Of a stretch of 64,000 bases of DNA, positions 15,772 through 24,383 are shown in pieces. Origin of the DNA: Vibrio chagasii. GTDB taxonomy: Bacteria > Pseudomonadota > Gammaproteobacteria > Enterobacterales > Vibrionaceae. Location of the stretch: positions 187,266-251,265 of the forward strand of contig NZ_MSCI01000002.1 in NCBI RefSeq assembly GCF_002954585.1, written 5' to 3'. Position 1 is the stretch's first letter. Each line of letters opens with the position of its first letter. The translations under genes were made by a program, and so were the position numbers. The notes below the pieces were generated by a model. It was not told where the DNA came from, ran no database searches, and saw nothing but the letters and a program-made list of their open reading frames with translations.

Positions 15772-16725
15772 ATGCAATTACATGAGTTGGTCAATACTAT
15801 CGGCCAAGATCTTCAACGCCGTTATGGCGAAAAGGTTCACAAGCTAACGCTGCACGGTGGTTTTAGCTGTCCAAATCGAGATGGAACCATTGGTCGCGGA
15901 GGCTGCACTTTTTGTAATGTGGCGTCTTTTGCCGACGAGCAAACTCAGGTTCAAAGTATTGCCGACCAATTAAAAGATCGTGCGGGTGAAATCGCTCGTG
16001 CTAAGAAGTATCTGGCTTATTTTCAGGCGTACACCAGCACTTATGCTGAGGTGCAAGTGCTCAAGAATATGTACGAAGAAGCGCTAAAAGCACCGGGTGC
16101 GGATATTGTGGGGCTCTGTGTTGGTACAAGACCAGACTGTGTGCCTGATTCTGTTTTGGAATTATTGGCTGGTTATGTTGAGAAAGGGTACGAGATCTGG
16201 TTAGAGCTCGGCTTACAAACGGCTAATAACGATACTCTTAAGCGCATCAATCGCGGCCATGATTTTGCGGTGTATGAAACGATCACCCAGCGTGCACGCG
16301 CTCTCGGAATTAAGGTGTGTACTCATCTTATTGTTGGACTACCAAAAGAGACCAAAGCCGATAACCTTGAAACGTTAGACAAGGTATTAGCAGTCGGTAC
16401 AGATGGCATCAAGCTTCATGGCCTTCATATAGTAGAGGGAAGCACTATGGCCAAAGCATGGAAAGCCGGCAAGCTAGAAGCACCAAGCCTTGAAGAGTAT
16501 GTCGACATTGCTACTGATATCATCCAACGCACTCCTGCGAACGTGGTTTACCATCGTGTTTCATCTGCGGCAAGACGCCCTACATTACTCTCTCCGTTAT
16601 GGTGTGAGAACCGTTGGCTAGCGATGACAGAGATAGGTCGATCACTGGATAAAACCGGTGCTCAAGGCATGAAAACAGGCTCTGCATTCGAGTACACATT
16701 ACCTGTTTTAAACGCAACTGATTGA
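15772..16725 (+). CDS. yhcC: YhcC-type (TIGR01212) radical SAM protein
   Basis: A 317-aa member of the YhcC radical-SAM family, close to E. coli YhcC from its first residues (MQL.ELVN, then HKLTLHGGFSCPNRDGTIG). The Fe-S/SAM cysteines lie in SCPNRDG...GGCTFCN near residues 40-60. Later family segments are GLCVGTRPDC, WLELGLQ and THLIVGLPKE. Its substrate is not established. In E. coli the gene is also next to gltB and upstream of arcB, and the same neighbourhood is kept here. The ATG at 15772 was chosen because it aligns with the E. coli N-terminus; an in-frame start 81 bases upstream would add an unmatched extension. Confidence 0.88.
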   Translation: MQLHELVNTIGQDLQRRYGEKVHKLTLHGGFSCPNRDGTIGRGGCTFCNVASFADEQTQVQSIADQLKDRAGEIARAKKYLAYFQAYTSTYAEVQVLKNMYEEALKAPGADIVGLCVGTRPDCVPDSVLELLAGYVEKGYEIWLELGLQTANNDTLKRINRGHDFAVYETITQRARALGIKVCTHLIVGLPKETKADNLETLDKVLAVGTDGIKLHGLHIVEGSTMAKAWKAGKLEAPSLEEYVDIATDIIQRTPANVVYHRVSSAARRPTLLSPLWCENRWLAMTEIGRSLDKTGAQGMKTGSAFEYTLPVLNATD

Positions 16726-16816
16726 TAGAAATGAGTGAGAGTAGGTAACAGCAGATAAAACCAACAAATAGTGGTAACATTTCCCTCACAGATTTTATGG
16801 TATAGATTGAGAGTAG

Positions 16817-18568
16817 ATGGAACTGGTAATGACTTGGTTGTGGGATAGAGCGTATGGCTACGGTATATATATCGTTCTCATATTGCTGTTTGCCCTGATC
16901 TGCTGGCATCTTTATGCTCGTTATCAGTCGCACATTGAACAACTGCTACTCTCTACGCCATCCCCTCTCTTTTTCGTTGATGTCCGAACCGGCGAGATCT
17001 TGTACGCCAACCGCCAAGCGATGCAATTGCTTGGTATTCGTCAGATTGGTATTCACTTTCGTTTCCCAACAGTGGAGAGCGAGAACAGCTTTCGCCACTA
17101 TCTTACCAACCACATCAACTCCCGAGTATTTGAGCAGAACTCATTATGGGCACTGTCTGAATTTGAATCATTTAAGATCAATCTTGTGGGGCGTAAGATC
17201 CGCTTTAGAAGCAAAAAGTCTTGGATGATTCACGCATCCCCCTATAAGAATACTAATGAAGAGTTGTCTCAAGAGCTGCGTGAACTGAACGTTGCACGAA
17301 CGGCTTTGGACTCTTTGTCTGAACTGATCTACGTAAAAGATCAAAAGGGTGAACTGCTCGCGAGTAATCGCTCGTTTAAAAAGTTTTGGCATGGCCGCCC
17401 GGAAGAGGGCACATTGAGCGTTTCAGGTGGTGCACTGAAAGGGCGCGTTAGTGAGCGTTCATGGACAACTGACCAAGATGGTAAAAGCTGCCTACTCGAA
17501 ACGTACCAAAGCGTCTTACTTTCTCAAGATGGGGAAAATATAGGGACACTTTCTATTAGTCATGATGTGACCGATTGGCATGACATGCAGCAACAACTAC
17601 GTGGCGAAATGGAGAAGCGGAAAGACACCGAGGTGGCACTTGCGCAAAGAGACACTATCTTACAAAACATCTTGGAAGCTAGCCCAGATTCGATCGGTAT
17701 CTTTAATGAAAACATGGTTTATCAAGCGTGTAATAAGCCGTTTGTTACAGCGCTCGGGATCTCTGAAGTCAGTGATTTGATTGGTAAGCGACTACAAGAT
17801 GTCGTGCCAAACAGTATGTATGTACGGATCTCTGAAACTGACCACCAGGTTCTTCATCAAGGTAAATCACTGCGCTATATCGATAAAGTGATGTCCAGTG
17901 ATGGTGAATACACTTGGTATGACGTGGTGAAGTCGCCATTTAGAGACCCTGCATCTAGCACCAATGGGGTGTTGATCATGGCTCGTGATATCACCGAGCG
18001 TTATCTTGCAGAGCAGAAACTTGAAGAGGCGAACCTAGAGCTTGAACGTCTCAGCTTTATGGACAGTTTGACTCAGGTTTCTAACCGACGCCGCTTTGAT
18101 GAACAGTTGTCGACATTGTGGCATTACCATGTACGAGAGAAGTTGCCGTTGACCATTATGCTTTGTGACATCGACTTCTTTAAAGGCTACAACGACTTCT
18201 ATGGTCACCAACAGGGTGATGATGCTTTGATTCAGGTTTCGCAAGCCTTTAAGCAGGTACTGAATCGTTCGTCTGATTGTGTGGCTCGTTACGGCGGTGA
18301 AGAGTTCGGCTTTATCTTGCCAAACACGACTGCTGACGGGGCATTAATGGTGGCGCAACGCATTCATGATGAAGTGCTCAAGCTTGGGCTGATTCATGAA
18401 AAGTCGACCGTTTCTGAGTTCATCACCGTCAGTATTGGCATTATCTCTTACGTGCCTACCCCTAATGATGAGATGGAGTCTGCGGTAGCGTTAGCCGACA
18501 GTGCGCTTTATCAAGCTAAGTCTGATGGCCGAAACCGTTCTAGTGTGCACCCATCATCGATCCGCTAA
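16817..18568 (+). CDS. Membrane-anchored PAS-GGDEF diguanylate cyclase
   Basis: A 583-aa sensory protein predicted to make cyclic di-GMP. One transmembrane helix is at about residues 15-33, then PAS-like domains near 40-110, 165-255 and 285-400 (ASPDSIGIFNENMVYQACN is a clear PAS start), then GGDEF at about 410-580. The active-site loop is intact, GGEEF at 493-497. RxxD (RSSD, 484-487) sits exactly five residues before it, the position of the inhibitory I-site, so product feedback is expected. It ends 150 bases before arcB on the same strand. A hairpin (18602-18631) lacking a T-run lies between them. Confidence 0.9.
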   Translation: MELVMTWLWDRAYGYGIYIVLILLFALICWHLYARYQSHIEQLLLSTPSPLFFVDVRTGEILYANRQAMQLLGIRQIGIHFRFPTVESENSFRHYLTNHINSRVFEQNSLWALSEFESFKINLVGRKIRFRSKKSWMIHASPYKNTNEELSQELRELNVARTALDSLSELIYVKDQKGELLASNRSFKKFWHGRPEEGTLSVSGGALKGRVSERSWTTDQDGKSCLLETYQSVLLSQDGENIGTLSISHDVTDWHDMQQQLRGEMEKRKDTEVALAQRDTILQNILEASPDSIGIFNENMVYQACNKPFVTALGISEVSDLIGKRLQDVVPNSMYVRISETDHQVLHQGKSLRYIDKVMSSDGEYTWYDVVKSPFRDPASSTNGVLIMARDITERYLAEQKLEEANLELERLSFMDSLTQVSNRRRFDEQLSTLWHYHVREKLPLTIMLCDIDFFKGYNDFYGHQQGDDALIQVSQAFKQVLNRSSDCVARYGGEEFGFILPNTTADGALMVAQRIHDEVLKLGLIHEKSTVSEFITVSIGIISYVPTPNDEMESAVALADSALYQAKSDGRNRSSVHPSSIR

Positions 18569-18718
18569 GCCAATCTATTACTGATTAAGCCATTATTTAC
18601 TTGGGTTATCTGTTTTAAACAATATAACCCAGCTCTCTTGCTGCATGTGATGTAGCTAGCTTACCTCCTATCTTCAAACAGGGTAGAATGTTGCTAGTCT
18701 TATCGCATGGAGCGCTAA

Positions 18719-21070
18719 ATGAAACCCATGAAAAATCTCGCCCAGTATTACGTGGATCTACTCGTAAAACTGGGGATTGTCCGCTTTTCTATCTTACTCG
18801 CCCTAGCGCTTGTTGCCCTCGCCGTTGTTGTACAAGTCGGTATTACGCTCGCACTTAAGGGCAATGTTGATGACATCGATATTGTCCGTTCTGTTTTCTT
18901 TGGTCTAGTGATTACACCTTGGGCGGTTTATTTCCTTTCTGTGGTGGTTGATCAGCTTGAAGAGTCTCGTCAGCGTTTAGCTAAGTTAGTCTCCAAGCTT
19001 GGTGATATGCGTGAGCGCGACCAAGAGTTGAATAACAAGCTGCAGCTCAATATCGAGAAGCTCAATCAAGAAATTGAAGAGCGTGAAAAAGCTGAAGAAG
19101 CACGTGCTGAAGCGATGCATGACCTCGAAAATGAGGTGTTTCAGCGTGAGCGAACTCAGCTTGAACTTGCAGAGCGAACAGCGCTGCTACGTTCGTTTAT
19201 CGATGCTTCGCCTGACCTTATCTACTATCGCAATGAAGATGGCGTGTTCTCGGGTTGTAACCGAGCAGTCGAAGAGCTAACCGGCAAGAAAGAAAAAGAC
19301 TTGGTGGGTTTGACGCCATGGGATGTCTACAGTAAAGAAATCGCTCAGCAAGTTGTAGAAACCGATAAGAAAGTCTTTGCTGACAACCAGGCTCTGACCT
19401 ACGACCAATGGCTCGAATACCCAGATGGACGTAAGAGCTACTTCGAACTGCGTAAAGTGCCTTTCTACAGCAAAGATGGCCGCCACCTTGGTTTGGTGGG
19501 CTTTGGTCGTGATATTACCGAGCGTAAAGAGCACCAAGAGTCTATCGAGAAAGCCAGTCGCGATAAGACCACCTTTATCTCTACCATTAGCCACGAGTTA
19601 AGAACGCCGCTTAATGGCATCATTGGTTTAAGCCGTATGTTGCTCGATAGTCAATTGACCACTGAGCAGCGTAAGCAGATGCAAACCATCAAAGTGAGCG
19701 CTGTAACACTAGGTAATATCTTTAACGATATTATCGATATGGATAAGTTTGACCGTCGTAAGCTTGAGCTATTCCCAACCCCAATCAACTTTGAAGACTT
19801 TGTTGTGGAGATTGAAAGTATTTCCGCACTAATGGCTGAACAGAAAGGATTGAGGTTCGACTTAGAACGATTGTCTGATCTACCAGTGGCTGTTGAGGTT
19901 GATGGCACTCGTCTAAGACAGGTGCTGTGGAACCTTGTCAGCAACGCGATGAAGTTCACCAAAGATGGTGGCGTGGTGATGACGGTTAGCGCCGATATTG
20001 ATGGTGACTTTGCCAACATCACCATGGAAGTTGAAGACACAGGCATTGGTATACCTGAAAGCGAACTCGAGAAGATTTTCGCGATGTACTACCAGGTGAA
20101 ATCGGGCACCGATAACTTGCACGCTGTGGGCACTGGTATCGGCCTTGCTGTCTCTAAACAGTTGATCAACATGATGGATGGCGACATTGAAGTGACCAGT
20201 GAAGAGGGCTTTGGTAGTACCTTTACGGTTTCGATTCGTGTGCCGGTTAATCATGATACTCAAGCCTTGATTAAGACTCCTAGAAAACAGTCGAACCTTA
20301 AGATCTTCATGGTTGAAGATATCGAACTCAATATCACGGTTGCGCGCTCGCTGTTGGAGAGCTTAGGTCATGAAGTGACTGTGGTGATGACAGGTAAAGA
20401 GGCGCAAATTGCCTTTAATCCTGAAGATTATGACTTGGTATTGTTGGATATCCAACTGCCAGATATGACAGGCTTCGATATTGCTCAGTACTATCGTGAG
20501 AAGTACAGCAAACTACCGCCATTAGTGGCATTGACTGCGAATGTACTTAGCAACAAGCAAGAGTACTTCCAGAAAGGTATGGATGAGGCGATCAGCAAAC
20601 CGTTATCCGTGAGAGCGATTCAAGATGTGATCAGCGAACTCATTGAGGATGCACCAGAGGTTGTTGAAGATGCTGAAGTGACCGAAAAGGTTGACGAGAG
20701 TAAGCCGACGATTTCTTCTATTGATACCAGTTTGCTTGATATTGATATGCTAGAGTCTTATGTTGACATTGTTGGACCGAAGCCGGTTTTAGATAGCATC
20801 GTGATGTTTGAAGATATGATGCCGGAGTATATGGAAATATTGAACTCTAACATGGTCGCGAAAGACCAAGCCAGTATTGTCTCTGAGGCACACAAGATTA
20901 AAGGTGCTGCTGGTTCAATTGGTTTGAAGCGCATCCAGCAAGTGGCTCAGAAAGCTCAATCTCCAGACCTACCAGCTTGGTGGGAAAACATTTCAGATTG
21001 GGTCGATGAGATTAATAACGAATACCAGAATGACATTGAAGTCTTAAAGAGTTGGTTAAACCAAAGGTAG
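18719..21070 (+). CDS. arcB: Hybrid sensor histidine kinase ArcB
   Basis: A 783-aa tripartite sensor kinase of the Arc anoxic redox system. It senses quinone pool state and phosphorylates ArcA through an internal relay. The N-terminus matches E. coli ArcB closely (AQYYVDL, RFS.LLALAL, FFGL.ITPWAVYFLSVVV), with two membrane helices. Then come a coiled-coil linker, a PAS domain (ASPDLIYYRNEDG), HisKA with His292 (STISHELRTPLNG), ATPase boxes NLVSNAMKFT and DTGIGIP, a receiver with Asp577 (LLDIQLPDMTG), and a C-terminal HPt domain with His725 (AHKIKGAAGS). GGAG 7 bases upstream supports the start. Its partner arcA lies 580 bases away in convergent orientation. Confidence 0.97.
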   Translation: MKPMKNLAQYYVDLLVKLGIVRFSILLALALVALAVVVQVGITLALKGNVDDIDIVRSVFFGLVITPWAVYFLSVVVDQLEESRQRLAKLVSKLGDMRERDQELNNKLQLNIEKLNQEIEEREKAEEARAEAMHDLENEVFQRERTQLELAERTALLRSFIDASPDLIYYRNEDGVFSGCNRAVEELTGKKEKDLVGLTPWDVYSKEIAQQVVETDKKVFADNQALTYDQWLEYPDGRKSYFELRKVPFYSKDGRHLGLVGFGRDITERKEHQESIEKASRDKTTFISTISHELRTPLNGIIGLSRMLLDSQLTTEQRKQMQTIKVSAVTLGNIFNDIIDMDKFDRRKLELFPTPINFEDFVVEIESISALMAEQKGLRFDLERLSDLPVAVEVDGTRLRQVLWNLVSNAMKFTKDGGVVMTVSADIDGDFANITMEVEDTGIGIPESELEKIFAMYYQVKSGTDNLHAVGTGIGLAVSKQLINMMDGDIEVTSEEGFGSTFTVSIRVPVNHDTQALIKTPRKQSNLKIFMVEDIELNITVARSLLESLGHEVTVVMTGKEAQIAFNPEDYDLVLLDIQLPDMTGFDIAQYYREKYSKLPPLVALTANVLSNKQEYFQKGMDEAISKPLSVRAIQDVISELIEDAPEVVEDAEVTEKVDESKPTISSIDTSLLDIDMLESYVDIVGPKPVLDSIVMFEDMMPEYMEILNSNMVAKDQASIVSEAHKIKGAAGSIGLKRIQQVAQKAQSPDLPAWWENISDWVDEINNEYQNDIEVLKSWLNQR

Positions 21071-21077
21071 AAGAATA

Positions 21078-21521
21078 ATGAAAAAATTAGCATTCGCCGC
21101 ATGCGTAGTGGCATTAGCGGGTTGTGCTGCACCACAAGTTGAGTGGCAGCAGGACAACCAAGTTAAAGTCTCTGCAGCGACAGTCACAATGAAAAGCAAC
21201 CTTTGGCACAACAAGATGCCAACGATCGGAGAGACTCAAGATAAGACTCTGCATGGCGCTATTTACCTAGAGTCAGATTCACAACTGCCAGCAACACTGG
21301 CTGTGGAGAGTGTGACCGTTAAGCAAGGTGCAGATACCTTGTTAGTAACGGCTGACGATCTTGATCTAAGAACGCACAGCGAGACTCAGTGGGAAGTTGC
21401 GTTTGTATGGCAGCTAGAGATCGACAGTGAAAAGCCGGTTGATGTTGCGGTTGAACTGAAAGACGGTGAAACGGTGAAGTGGCTGGTGGAGAAAGACGTT
21501 AAGGTTGATACGGTTTACTAA
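21078..21521 (+). CDS. Small lipoprotein downstream of arcB, function unknown
   Basis: A 147-aa protein with a signal peptide ending in lipobox LAGC (Cys16), so predicted to be lipid-anchored. The +2 residue is Ala, giving no inner-membrane retention signal, so the outer membrane is likely. The mature part looks all-beta, with alternating hydrophobic residues and the segments WHNKMPTIGETQDKTLHGAIYLES and LDLRTHSETQWEVAFVWQLE. I do not recognise a named family. It begins 7 bases after the arcB stop and shares its transcript, ending at a strong terminator. Linkage to Arc signalling is only positional. Confidence 0.75.
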   Translation: MKKLAFAACVVALAGCAAPQVEWQQDNQVKVSAATVTMKSNLWHNKMPTIGETQDKTLHGAIYLESDSQLPATLAVESVTVKQGADTLLVTADDLDLRTHSETQWEVAFVWQLEIDSEKPVDVAVELKDGETVKWLVEKDVKVDTVY

Positions 21522-21546
21522 AAAACCTTATTCAATCCAGAACAAC

Positions 21547-21581
21547 AAAAAAGGGAGAATGCGTTGGCATTCTCCCTTTTT
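21547..21581. terminator. Bidirectional terminator between arcB-lipoprotein and arcA
   Basis: GGGAGAATGC / GCATTCTCCC 10-bp stem with GTTG loop, flanked by six A on one side and five T on the other. It serves the convergent arcB-side and arcA transcripts. Confidence 0.9.
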
Positions 21582-21650
21582 AATAACTATTGATTGCGCT
21601 TCTACTCTAATAAAACACTCAGTGCTACACGATTAGAAACGCCAATCGAA

Positions 21651-22367
21651 TTAGTCTTCTAGGTCACCACAGAAGCGGTAGCCTTCACCGTGAATCGTTG
21701 CGATGATTTCTGGTGTACCAGAAACAGATTCAAAGTGCTTACGAATACGACGGATTGTTACGTCTACAGTACGATCGTGTGGCTTAAGCTCACGGCCTGT
21801 CATCTTCTTAAGAAGGTCTGCACGTGTTTGGATCTTACCTGGATTCTCACAGAAGTGAAGTAGAGCACGGAACTCTGAACGAGGTAGCTTGTAGCCTTCG
21901 CCGTCTGGGCTAACCAGAGAGCGGCTGTTGATATCTAGTACCCAACCGTTGAACTCGTACTTCTCAACGCTGCGCTTCTCTTCTTGAACAGAGCTTGTGC
22001 TCATTGAACGGTTCAGAAGGTTGCGTGCACGGATAGTCAGTTCACGAGGGTTGAAAGGCTTAGTGATGTAATCATCAGCGCCAATCTCTAGGCCTAGGAT
22101 CTTATCAACTTCATTATCACGACCAGTTAAGAACATAAGCGCTACATTTGCTTGCTCGCGTAGTTCACGCGCAAGTAGTAGGCCATTCTTACCTGGAAGG
22201 TTGATGTCCATAATTACAAGGTTAACTTGGTTGTCAGATAGCACTTGGTGCATCTCTTCACCGTCGCTAGCCTCAAAAACAGCATATCCCTCTGCTTCAA
22301 AAATACTCTTTAGAGTGTTACGAGTTACTTGCTCATCTTCAACGATAAGAATCTGCGGGGTTTGCAT
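21651..22367 (-). CDS. arcA: Response regulator ArcA
   Basis: A 238-aa OmpR-family response regulator that, once phosphorylated by ArcB, represses aerobic respiratory genes and activates some fermentation genes. The receiver domain has the phosphoacceptor Asp54 ([12 protein letters not shown]), the acidic pair in VEDEQ and Lys in [10 protein letters not shown]. The C-terminal winged helix contains [12 protein letters not shown] and [15 protein letters not shown]. The ATG at 22367 ([12 protein letters not shown]) matches the family start; longer in-frame starts upstream add hydrophobic residues unlike any ArcA. The 578-base upstream region carries an ArcA-box match and an FNR-box match. Confidence 0.97.
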   Translation of the reverse strand: MQTPQILIVEDEQVTRNTLKSIFEAEGYAVFEASDGEEMHQVLSDNQVNLVIMDINLPGKNGLLLARELREQANVALMFLTGRDNEVDKILGLEIGADDYITKPFNPRELTIRARNLLNRSMSTSSVQEEKRSVEKYEFNGWVLDINSRSLVSPDGEGYKLPRSEFRALLHFCENPGKIQTRADLLKKMTGRELKPHDRTVDVTIRRIRKHFESVSGTPEIIATIHGEGYRFCGDLED

Positions 22368-22581
22368 TTGGCGGTACCTAAATTTGTGACGAAACTGTGC
22401 TAATAGAATAAATTCTAGGCAAAAACATAACATACAGGTAATGTATTTTTGATGATAACTTAAAGTTTTCAAAAAAACACTTACTTCCAGCTATCTGCCT
22501 TCCTTGAAGTATTGCCCAATAACGTAGATCCAGTACGCCTTTCAATCATTCTTTTAGTGATTGCACCGGATTCTATAATGT

Positions 22582-22596
22582 TAACAGCATGCTAAC
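22582..22596 (-). promoter_or_regulatory. ArcA-box match upstream of arcA
   Basis: On the minus strand the sequence GTTAGCATGCTGTTA carries two GTTA half-sites with an 11-base repeat distance, the arrangement of the E. coli ArcA recognition site (GTTA-N7-GTTA). It lies 215-229 bases before the arcA start. It suggests autoregulation or control of the divergent promoter; binding is inferred. Confidence 0.5.
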
Positions 22597-22626
22597 AACG
22601 CGAGAATGTTAATTCCATTCACTTTG

Positions 22627-22640
22627 TTGATTTACATCAA
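22627..22640. promoter_or_regulatory. Perfect FNR-box consensus in the arcA upstream region
   Basis: TTGATTTACATCAA matches the FNR consensus TTGAT-N4-ATCAA at all ten defined bases. Read on the plus strand, a weak -10 (TAGTAT, 22665-22670) follows at the distance expected for a class II FNR promoter, which would transcribe the micro-ORF at 22720. FNR control of arcA on the other strand is also possible, as known in E. coli. Confidence 0.65.
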
Positions 22641-22719
22641 TTGCCGTATCGCAACAAACTTTAATAGTATGGCTACAACTTAACCAGTGTTATGGTGACT
22701 ATTTAGCAGGAAAACCAGA

Positions 22720-22785
22720 ATGATTATTCAAGATAGTGATCACATCTCGCCCGCTAAAGGCCTGATTATGAACCAAGGAAGCTGA
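22720..22785 (+). CDS. Possible 21-aa micro-ORF divergent from arcA
   Basis: ATG to TGA encodes 21 residues (MIIQDSDHISPAKGLIMNQGS). A purine-rich AGGA lies 8-11 bases before the ATG, and the FNR box with a possible -10 stands upstream at 22627-22670. E. coli also has a tiny ORF (yjjY) divergent from arcA, but I see no sequence likeness. It could be a real small protein, a leader, or part of a small RNA. Nothing proves translation. Confidence 0.3.
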   Translation: MIIQDSDHISPAKGLIMNQGS

Positions 22786-22945
22786 ACGCTGTCCTTAGAG
22801 TCTAGTAGATAAATATGTTCAATCAACCTTGATTCAGTATTAAATTGAGCATAGAACAATGAAAACAAAGGAATAATTTTTAATAACAATATAAAAGCAT
22901 AGGAGCTCGCCTGATTTTCAGGTACGCCTTACTCACGGAGGATAT

Positions 22946-23431
22946 ATGCACGATATAACACCCGACTTGTGTGATGAGTTTGAAAGCAAAGTCACTCTAC
23001 TTAACCTTCCATTACAGAACTTCGGTCAACGTGGTGCGTTCTGGGGAAAAATTGTAACAGTTCGTTGTTATCACGATAATTCGAAGGTTCGCGAAGTTTT
23101 AGAGACTGACGGCAGCGGCAAAGTATTGGTCGTTGACGGAAATGGCTCGTGTCAAAAAGCATTGCTTGGTGACCAACTCGCGATTCTTGCCATAGAGAAT
23201 GGTTGGGAAGGCGTGATTGTAAACGGTGCTGTACGTGATGTTGGAATGATGTCACAAATGGACTTGGGTGTTCAGGCGTTAGGTGCATCACCATTCAAAA
23301 CAGAGAAGCGAGGTGTGGGCCAAGTGAATGTAACATTGACAGTGCACAATCAATTGATTCAGCCTGGTGATTACATTTATGCCGATTGGAATGGTGTGTT
23401 AATTTCATCTGATCTGTTGCTCGAATCTTAG
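22946..23431 (+). CDS. RraA-family protein (putative 4-hydroxy-4-methyl-2-oxoglutarate aldolase)
   Basis: A 161-aa member of the RraA/HMG-aldolase fold. It shares with E. coli RraA the segments SELCD-like N-terminus, [40 protein letters not shown] and GDYIYAD. The GAVRDV motif keeps the Arg-Asp pair used for catalysis by divalent-metal HMG/oxaloacetate lyases, whereas E. coli RraA, an RNase E inhibitor, has Arg-Gln there. I therefore favour the aldolase-like assignment over regulator of ribonuclease activity. A strong GGAGG 5 bases before the ATG supports the start. A small hairpin (CCTGA/TCAGG) sits just before that site. Confidence 0.8.
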   Translation: MHDITPDLCDEFESKVTLLNLPLQNFGQRGAFWGKIVTVRCYHDNSKVREVLETDGSGKVLVVDGNGSCQKALLGDQLAILAIENGWEGVIVNGAVRDVGMMSQMDLGVQALGASPFKTEKRGVGQVNVTLTVHNQLIQPGDYIYADWNGVLISSDLLLES

Positions 23432-23459
23432 GCTATTTAGCTATATGAAGCTTATTGGG

Positions 23460-23918
23460 TTAGAAGCGAAATCCTAGTCCTACTTCGACACCTTGCTGCC
23501 ACTCTTCGTAATCAAGGGTGGCATGCAAATCCAAGTTGTCGGTCAGTTGCACTCGGCTTGACACCTCAGCCGCAACAGATTTGTCACTGTCTTCTGTTTC
23601 ATCTTTATAGGTGTGCAAAGAACTGTTGAACGAGACCCTTTCTGAGAACTGGTAACTGACACCACTCAAGAATCCACTTTCATGCTTCAATGACGCATTG
23701 TTGATTCGTGTACCGACGTAAAGATCCACGTCATCGAATAAGCTGTACGCGTAACCGCTGTCGACTTTCCAAGTATCGAAACTTTCGTTGGATGCGTTTT
23801 GAGATGAAATAAAGAACTTGTGTGCCGAACGATCAATTTGACCAGGCAATAAGGGCAAGCTATTCGCTGAACAAACAACAGGCATAGCAAAGGCTAAAAG
23901 AATAAGTAATCTCTTCAC
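23460..23918 (-). CDS. Small outer-membrane beta-barrel-like protein, function unknown
   Basis: A 152-aa exported protein with a signal peptide of about 18 residues (cleavage near VVCSA-NS). The mature part has amphipathic beta strands such as SGYAYSLFDDVDLYVGTRINN, GFLSGVSYQFSERVSFNSSLH and LDLHATLDYEEWQQGVEVGLGFRF. The chain ends in Phe with alternating hydrophobics, the usual BAM recognition signal of outer-membrane proteins. At this size it would form a barrel of about eight strands. No named family is recognised. It is convergent with the RraA-like gene, with only 28 bases between the stops. Confidence 0.7.
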   Translation of the reverse strand: MKRLLILLAFAMPVVCSANSLPLLPGQIDRSAHKFFISSQNASNESFDTWKVDSGYAYSLFDDVDLYVGTRINNASLKHESGFLSGVSYQFSERVSFNSSLHTYKDETEDSDKSVAAEVSSRVQLTDNLDLHATLDYEEWQQGVEVGLGFRF

Positions 23919-24222
23919 TTCCCACTCCTGATGTCATTTATTATTGTTCTTTGAACGTTATCGTTCAATTAAAGCACAGTTCTTGTATGCTTGCTGAACA
24001 ATCGATATAGCATTTTGTTATGACCTTATATGAAATTGATTGCTTTATCTGTTCGTTAATCAAACTGCATCTTCGAATTGTCGGTGCACACTGGATGTTT
24101 TATCACTGAAATGACGGTTTGCTCTGAAAAACGCTTCGAATGTAAAAAAAACGCAACTTTTCATTGACGTCTAGTGGTAAAAATTGATACACGTAGAGTA
24201 AAGCACAAGCAGAGAATTTGAT
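23919..24222 (+). promoter_or_regulatory. thr operon promoter region
   Basis: A non-coding region of about 300 bases upstream of the threonine leader peptide. A TTGACG at 24164-24169 is a good -35 candidate, with a weak -10 (around 24185-24192) 15-17 bases on; this would start transcription about 20-25 bases before the leader ATG. The rest is AT-rich with nothing else I can name. Confidence 0.4.
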
Positions 24223-24300
24223 ATGCAGCACGTAAGCCACCTAGTAATGACCACAACCATTATTATTACCGACATTAACATTGTTGGGGCAGGCTGCTAA
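24223..24300 (+). CDS. thrL: thr operon leader peptide
   Basis: A 25-codon leader containing TTTIIIT at residues 10-16, plus Ile at 18 and 20: four Thr and five Ile codons in 25. A stalled ribosome at these codons when charged tRNA-Thr or tRNA-Ile is scarce would prevent formation of the terminator that follows. Position, composition and the terminator 20 bases downstream match the E. coli thrL attenuator. The exact length and sequence differ. Confidence 0.92.
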   Translation: MQHVSHLVMTTTIIITDINIVGAGC

Positions 24301-24320
24301 GTAACGGATTTTAAAAAAAA

Positions 24321-24353
24321 GGCCTGTATCCAACAAGATACAGGCCTTTTTTT
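24321..24353 (+). terminator. thr attenuator terminator
   Basis: GGCCTGTATC / GATACAGGCC 10-bp stem with a CAACAA loop followed by seven T. It lies between the leader peptide and thrA and is the terminator half of the attenuation switch. Confidence 0.93.
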
Positions 24354-24383
24354 GTACCATTTTTATGACTTATGGAGAAAGGG

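Noticed and set aside
22368..22472. Longer ArcA N-terminus
   Set aside because: The extra 35 residues do not resemble any response regulator; the ATG at 22367 gives the exact family start.
22946..23431. RraA, inhibitor of RNase E
   Set aside because: The fold is the same, but the GAVRDV motif keeps the Arg-Asp pair of HMG-aldolase-like enzymes, which E. coli RraA lacks; kept only as RraA-family.
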